Assembly (NCBI GenBank): GCA_934086185.1
Contig: CAKOHW010000017.1
Location: 1-10,769 of the forward strand
Source of the DNA: an uncultured Bacilli bacterium
Lineage (GTDB): Bacteria; Bacillota_I; Bacilli_A; RF39; UBA660
Direction of reading: 5' to 3'
Length of the DNA stretch: 10,769 bases
Position numbers and translations under genes: made by a program. Under the pieces are notes generated by a model. It made no database searches and was not told the origin of the DNA. It saw nothing but the letters and a program-made list of their open reading frames with translations. Position 1 is the first letter of the stretch. Each line of letters opens with the position of its first letter. This document shows, piece by piece, positions 7,363 to 10,769 of the stretch.

Positions 7363-7377
7363 TTTTTTTCTTTTTTT
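7347..7377 (+). terminator. Terminator at the end of csp
   Basis: A 7-bp stem, AACTACA (7347-7353) with TGTAGTT (7358-7364), has a 4-nt loop followed by a long T tract broken by one C (to 7377). The csp stop codon is part of the 3' arm of the stem. Confidence 0.8.
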
Positions 7378-7385
7378 GATAAAAT
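7357..7385 (+). promoter_or_regulatory. Candidate hpf promoter overlapping the csp terminator
   Basis: TTGTAG (7357-7362) and TAAAAT (7380-7385) are 17 nt apart. The predicted start near 7392 would leave only about 13 nt before the hpf ATG, with the ribosome site at its 5' end. This resembles the short leader of secA. The spacer is the T tract of the csp terminator, so the match may be chance, and read-through from csp is the alternative. Confidence 0.3.
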
Positions 7386-7404
7386 AATTATAGGAGATGA
7401 TGAT

Positions 7405-7941
7405 ATGAAAAAGAATATTAGAGGAGACAAATTAGTTGTTACAGATTCTATAAAATCTTATATTGAAGAGAAAATAGATAAATTAACAAAATACTTTGAT
7501 AATGATGAAATTGAAGCAAAGATTGTAATAAAAGTTGCTAACAATAAAGAAATTATAGAAGTAACTATACCAACTAATAAATATACATTAAGAGCAGAAG
7601 AAAGAAATGAAGATTTATATGCCGCTATTGATTTAGTAGTTGATAAATTAGAAAGACAAATAAGAAAAAATAAAACAAAATTAAATGATAGATATAAAAA
7701 AGAAAGTTTTATGGATTTTAATTTTGACTTTATTGAAGAATTTGAACAAGATAAAGATGAAGAAGATTTGATAGTAAAAAGAAAAACAATTGATATTAAA
7801 CCAATGGATGAGGAAGAGGCCATTTTACAAATGGAATTATTAAATCACGACTTCTTTATGTTTAAAAATATTGATGAAGATTGCATTTCTGTACTTTATA
7901 AGAGAAAAGATGGGAAATTTGGCATAATTAATTCAAAATAA
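7405..7941 (+). CDS. hpf: Ribosome hibernation promoting factor, long form
   Basis: Binds the 30S subunit and, in the long form, brings 70S ribosomes together into inactive 100S dimers. The N-terminal domain (about 1-95) shows the HPF/YfiA pattern, including KKNIRGDKLVVTDSIKSYIEEK and the basic stretch ERQIRKNKTK. A charged acidic linker follows (about 96-122). The C-terminal domain (123-176), with IVKRKTIDIKPMDEEEAILQ and FKNIDEDCISVLYKRKDGKFGII, is the dimerisation domain of long HPF. At 178 residues it is a full-length long form. The start at 7405 follows AGGAGATGA. In Bacillus subtilis the equivalent gene (yvyD) also precedes secA, so the order here is conserved. It has its own terminator that begins at its stop codon. 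Confidence 0.95.
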   Translation: MKKNIRGDKLVVTDSIKSYIEEKIDKLTKYFDNDEIEAKIVIKVANNKEIIEVTIPTNKYTLRAEERNEDLYAAIDLVVDKLERQIRKNKTKLNDRYKKESFMDFNFDFIEEFEQDKDEEDLIVKRKTIDIKPMDEEEAILQMELLNHDFFMFKNIDEDCISVLYKRKDGKFGIINSK

Positions 7942-7961
7942 GAGTGTTAAACTCTTTTTTT
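7940..7961 (+). terminator. Terminator at the end of hpf
   Basis: A 6-bp stem, AAGAGT (7940-7945) with ACTCTT (7951-7956), has a 5-nt loop, followed by a T run to 7961. It begins within the hpf stop codon. The stem is short, so termination may be partial. Confidence 0.75.
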
Positions 7962-7973
7962 ATGTGCTATAAT
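7945..7973 (+). promoter_or_regulatory. secA promoter, extended -10
   Basis: Consensus TATAAT (7968-7973) is preceded by TGC, giving a TGn extended -10. TGTTAA (7945-7950), 17 nt upstream, is a poor -35 that lies inside the hpf terminator hairpin. Transcription should start near 7980, giving a leader of about 17 nt that is nearly all ribosome site. Confidence 0.6.
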
Positions 7974-7996
7974 ATATGGTATTGGAGGAATATAAT

Positions 7997-10495
7997 ATGA
8001 ATATTATAAAAAGATTAGTCGATACAGAATATAAAGAATTAAAAAGGTTTAGAAAAATAGCTGACGAAATAGAAGCTTTAGATGAAGAATATACAAAAAT
8101 GTCAGATGAAGAACTTAGTGGAATGACTGAAAAATTAAAAAGTGAATTAGCTAGTGGTAAAACTTTAGATGATATAATTGTTCCTGCTTTTGCAACAGTT
8201 AGAGAGGCTGCGTATAGAAAAATTGGAGAAAAACCATTCTATGTACAATTATTAGGTGGTCTTGCAATACATTTTGGTAATATTGCTGAAATGAAAACTG
8301 GTGAAGGAAAAACTTTAACTACAATCTTACCAGCATACTTGAATGCATTATCAGGTGAAGGTGTACATGTAGTAACAGTAAATGAATACCTAACAGCACG
8401 TAATGCTGAATGGATGAAACCAATTTTTGATTTTTTAGGAATAACAGTTGGTGTAAATTTAAGAGAATTAACTCCACAAGAAAAACAAAAAGTTTATAAT
8501 TGTGATATTACATATTCTACAAATAACGAAATTGGATTTGATTATCTAAGAGATAACATGGTAGTAAAAAAAGAAGACAGATGTTTAAGACCACTTAATT
8601 TCTGTATTCTTGATGAAGTTGACTCAATGTTGATTGATGAGGCGAGAACTCCATTAATTATTTCAGGAGGAAAATTTAATTCAGCAAACTTATATAAAGA
8701 TGCAGATAAAGCAGTAAAAAAATTAACATATGAAACTGACTATACAATAGATGAAAAAACAAAATCAGTATTATTAACTGAAGAAGGATCAGAAAAAATA
8801 GAGAAGCATTTTAAATTATCAAATCTTTATGATATAGAAAATGCAGCATTAGTACATCATATTAATCAAGCACTAAAAGCAAATTACGGTATGAGTGTTG
8901 ATGTTGACTATGTTGTATCTAATGAAGGAGAAATATTAATCGTTGATCAATTTACAGGACGTTTAATGCATGGTAGACAATTCTCTGATGGATTACATCA
9001 AGCAATAGAAGCTAAAGAAGGAGTTAAAATAAATGAAGAAACTCAAACTTTAGCAACAATTACATTCCAAAATTTATTTAGAATGTATAAAAAAATCGCT
9101 GGTATGACAGGTACTGCAAAAACAGAAGAAGAAGAATTTAGAGATATATATAATATGTATGTAATTGAAATACCAACAAATAAACCATGTATAAGAGAAG
9201 ACATGATTGATAAAATGTATTCTACTGAAAAAGGTAAATATAAGGCAATTGTAGAATTTATAAAAGAAGTACACTCTACAGGACAACCAATATTAGTTGG
9301 TACTATTTCAGTTGAATCTAATGAAAGATTGAGCAAATTATTACAAAAAGAAAAATTGCCTCATGAAGTATTAAATGCTAAAAACCATGCTAGAGAAGCA
9401 GAAATAATAGCAAAAGCTGGAGAAATTGGAGCAATAACAATTGCAACTAATATGGCAGGACGTGGTACAGATATTAAATTAGCAGAAGGCGTTAAAGAAT
9501 TAGGTGGCCTATGCGTTATAGGTACTGAAAGACATGAATCTCGTCGTATAGATAACCAATTACGTGGACGTGCTGGTCGTCAAGGAGATCCAGGTTACTC
9601 ACAATTCTTCATTTCATTTGAAGACGAATTAATGAGACGTTTTGGTGCTGAAAAAGTTAGAGATATTATTAAGAAAATGGGTTACCCAGAAGATCAAGAT
9701 ATCACAAACAAATTCCTATCAAAACAAATAGAAAGTGCTCAAAAGAAAGTTGAAGGAAATAATTATGACATGCGTAAAAACTTACTTGATTATGATAATG
9801 TAGTAAGTGAACATAGAAAAATTATATATAATAGAAGAAATGAACTTATAGATTCAGAAAATGTTAATGAAATTTCAATAGAAACAATAAGAGATTTTAT
9901 TGATAGATTAGTAGATGATCATATAGCACCAGAAGGTTATTTAACAGATGATGATTATCAAAATATAACTGATCACGTAAATGCAAATATGTTAAGAAAT
10001 CATAATATTAAAAAAGAAGATATAATGGCTAAAAAACCAGAGGAAGTATCTGATAAAATAAGTAATATAATAGTTGAAGAATTAGAAAATAAAGTTAAAG
10101 ATATACCTGTATCAGTTATAAATGATTTTGAAAGACACATATCTTTAAGAGTTATTGATCAAGCATGGGTAAAACATATTAGTTCAATGGAACAATTAAG
10201 AGAAGGTATTGGATTACGTGGATATGCACAAACAAATCCATTACAAGCATATGTATTAGAAGGAAATCAAATATTTGAATCAATGGAAGATTCTATTGAT
10301 GAACAAATAGCAAACTTTTTACTTCACATGCAAATAACACAAAATACTAATAATAAAACAAATAAAATAGTAAAAACAAATGATGGAAAAGAAGCATTAA
10401 AATCTTCTCCTAAAAAATCAGATAAAAAAATAGGTAGAAACGATAAGTGTCCATGTGGCTCAGGACGTAAATATAAACAATGTTGTGGTAAATAA
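7997..10495 (+). CDS. secA: SecA, preprotein translocase ATPase
   Basis: Motor ATPase that drives unfolded preproteins through the SecYEG channel at the membrane. Seen in 832 residues: Walker A MKTGEGKT (99-106), the DEAD-like DEVD (206-209), the helicase motifs MAGRGTDI and LRGRAGRQGDPG, and the C-terminal SEC-C zinc-binding tail CPCGSGRKYKQCC (818-830) that contacts SecB or the ribosome. Length is close to the 841 of B. subtilis SecA. The start at 7997 gives the family-typical MNIIKRL and follows GGAGG (7984-7988); an upstream in-frame ATG at 7976 has no ribosome site. It follows hpf, as in other Firmicutes, but has its own promoter and terminator. The arginine codon CGT is concentrated in the conserved motifs while AGA is used elsewhere. 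Confidence 0.97.
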   Translation: MNIIKRLVDTEYKELKRFRKIADEIEALDEEYTKMSDEELSGMTEKLKSELASGKTLDDIIVPAFATVREAAYRKIGEKPFYVQLLGGLAIHFGNIAEMKTGEGKTLTTILPAYLNALSGEGVHVVTVNEYLTARNAEWMKPIFDFLGITVGVNLRELTPQEKQKVYNCDITYSTNNEIGFDYLRDNMVVKKEDRCLRPLNFCILDEVDSMLIDEARTPLIISGGKFNSANLYKDADKAVKKLTYETDYTIDEKTKSVLLTEEGSEKIEKHFKLSNLYDIENAALVHHINQALKANYGMSVDVDYVVSNEGEILIVDQFTGRLMHGRQFSDGLHQAIEAKEGVKINEETQTLATITFQNLFRMYKKIAGMTGTAKTEEEEFRDIYNMYVIEIPTNKPCIREDMIDKMYSTEKGKYKAIVEFIKEVHSTGQPILVGTISVESNERLSKLLQKEKLPHEVLNAKNHAREAEIIAKAGEIGAITIATNMAGRGTDIKLAEGVKELGGLCVIGTERHESRRIDNQLRGRAGRQGDPGYSQFFISFEDELMRRFGAEKVRDIIKKMGYPEDQDITNKFLSKQIESAQKKVEGNNYDMRKNLLDYDNVVSEHRKIIYNRRNELIDSENVNEISIETIRDFIDRLVDDHIAPEGYLTDDDYQNITDHVNANMLRNHNIKKEDIMAKKPEEVSDKISNIIVEELENKVKDIPVSVINDFERHISLRVIDQAWVKHISSMEQLREGIGLRGYAQTNPLQAYVLEGNQIFESMEDSIDEQIANFLLHMQITQNTNNKTNKIVKTNDGKEALKSSPKKSDKKIGRNDKCPCGSGRKYKQCCGK

Positions 10496-10496
10496 G

Positions 10497-10535
10497 CTCG
10501 CAAAGCCTTATAAATAAAGGGCTTGCGAGTTTTTT
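10497..10535 (+). terminator. Strong terminator of secA
   Basis: CTCGCAA (10497-10503) pairs with TTGCGAG (10523-10529), and after one bulged A the stem continues as GCC/GGC, giving about 10 paired bases, mostly GC. Six T follow (10530-10535). It begins 2 nt after the secA stop and is the strongest terminator in the window. Confidence 0.93.
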
Positions 10536-10623
10536 GCTACTTACAATTTTTAGGTAATTTCACCTCAAAAAAGGCGTTTAGATAAGTTTTTTTACTAACT
10601 TTAACAAAATGCAAGTACATTGT
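10536..10623. other. Spacer between the secA terminator and the tandem repeat
   Basis: No reading frame, tRNA or clear RNA structure is seen. A weak promoter-like pair, TTAACA (10601) and TATGAC (10623) at 16 nt, abuts the first repeat. Confidence 0.5.
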
Positions 10624-10638
10624 ATGACATTCTAAGAT

Positions 10639-10667
10639 TTGTCAACAATAACTTTTTGTGTTATATT
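10639..10667 (+). promoter_or_regulatory. Strong promoter, copy 1 of the tandem pair
   Basis: TTGTCA (10639-10644) and TATATT (10662-10667) are 17 nt apart, close to consensus. The -35 element is the right arm of the inverted repeat TGACA-N10-TGTCA (10625-10644). The start would be near 10674. Tandem strong promoters are typical of rRNA operons; the gene they drive is outside the window. Confidence 0.75.
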
Positions 10668-10711
10668 AATGCATACTGAAAAGACACGAAATTTCTATGA
10701 CATTCTAAGAT

Positions 10712-10740
10712 TTGTCAACAATAACTTTTTGTGTTATATT
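10712..10740 (+). promoter_or_regulatory. Strong promoter, copy 2 of the tandem pair
   Basis: Same TTGTCA-N17-TATATT arrangement as copy 1, shifted by 73 nt, with the TGACA-N10-TGTCA inverted repeat at 10698-10717. The downstream end of its transcript is beyond the window. Confidence 0.75.
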
Positions 10741-10769
10741 AATGCATACTGAAAAGACACGAAATTTCT

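Larger units (their letters stand above)
10624..10769 (+). repeat. Perfect 73-bp tandem direct repeat, two copies, reaching the window edge
   Basis: Copy 1 (10624-10696) and copy 2 (10697-10769) are identical at every base. The base before copy 1 (T, 10623) also equals the last base of copy 1. Each copy holds one complete sigma-A-type promoter. The second copy stops exactly at the window edge, so more copies may follow. Confidence 0.97.

Noticed and set aside
7458..7823. 121-codon open frame antisense to hpf
   Set aside because: Serine-, leucine- and isoleucine-rich composition is what the complement of AT-rich coding DNA gives; no ribosome site or domain. Similar antisense frames over gltX, csp and secA are rejected for the same reason.
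7976..7996. Upstream ATG for secA at 7976
   Set aside because: It lies just before or at the inferred transcription start and has no ribosome site; MNIIKRL at 7997 is the family start.
10601..10628. Third promoter (TTAACA-N16-TATGAC) before the repeat
   Set aside because: Poor -10 match and 16-nt spacing; likely chance in AT-rich sequence.
10624..10769. CRISPR or integrated-element interpretation of the tandem repeat
   Set aside because: The two 73-bp copies are directly adjacent with no spacers, and no transposase, integrase or terminal inverted repeats are present.

Overview
The window reads as AT-rich DNA from a Bacillota (Firmicutes) bacterium. Coding sequence is dominated by AGA, TTA, AAA and AAT codons, and start sites carry AGGAGG-type ribosome binding sites. 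A long-form hibernation factor lies next to secA, and there is an Agr-type peptide signalling system. All reading frames close at normal stop codons and no internal TGA reassignment is needed. I cannot name the species; an uncultured gut Clostridia or Bacilli lineage would fit.

Layout, left to right. The window opens inside a 5S rRNA gene (1 to about 67, plus strand). A short-leader promoter then drives gltX (glutamyl-tRNA synthetase), a U32-family protein, an AgrA-like LytTR response regulator and an AgrC-like sensor kinase, all on the plus strand. The last three overlap or are translationally coupled. A bidirectional terminator at 6094-6127 separates this run from a convergent minus-strand pair, agrB (peptide-processing membrane protease) and a 34-residue agrD precursor. 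The agrD gene starts 2 nt beyond agrB and its translation has not been split from it. Divergent from agrB lies a block of three plus-strand housekeeping genes, each with its own terminator: a cold-shock protein with a roughly 90-nt leader, the long ribosome hibernation factor hpf, and secA. After the secA terminator the window ends in two perfect 73-bp tandem copies of a strong sigma-A-type promoter. That promoter probably serves something strongly expressed beyond the edge; another rRNA or tRNA operon is my inference.

How the genes work together. AgrB should cut and cyclise AgrD into a secreted peptide. AgrC should sense it and phosphorylate AgrA, which acts through LytTR-type DNA sites. The system is intact, but its two halves sit on opposite strands. 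The receptor half is attached to a translation and RNA-modification operon rather than to agrBD. The AgrD core lacks the cysteine or serine normally used for ring closure, which is the most unusual point in the window. The other genes serve translation (gltX, 5S rRNA, hpf, csp, U32) and protein export (secA).
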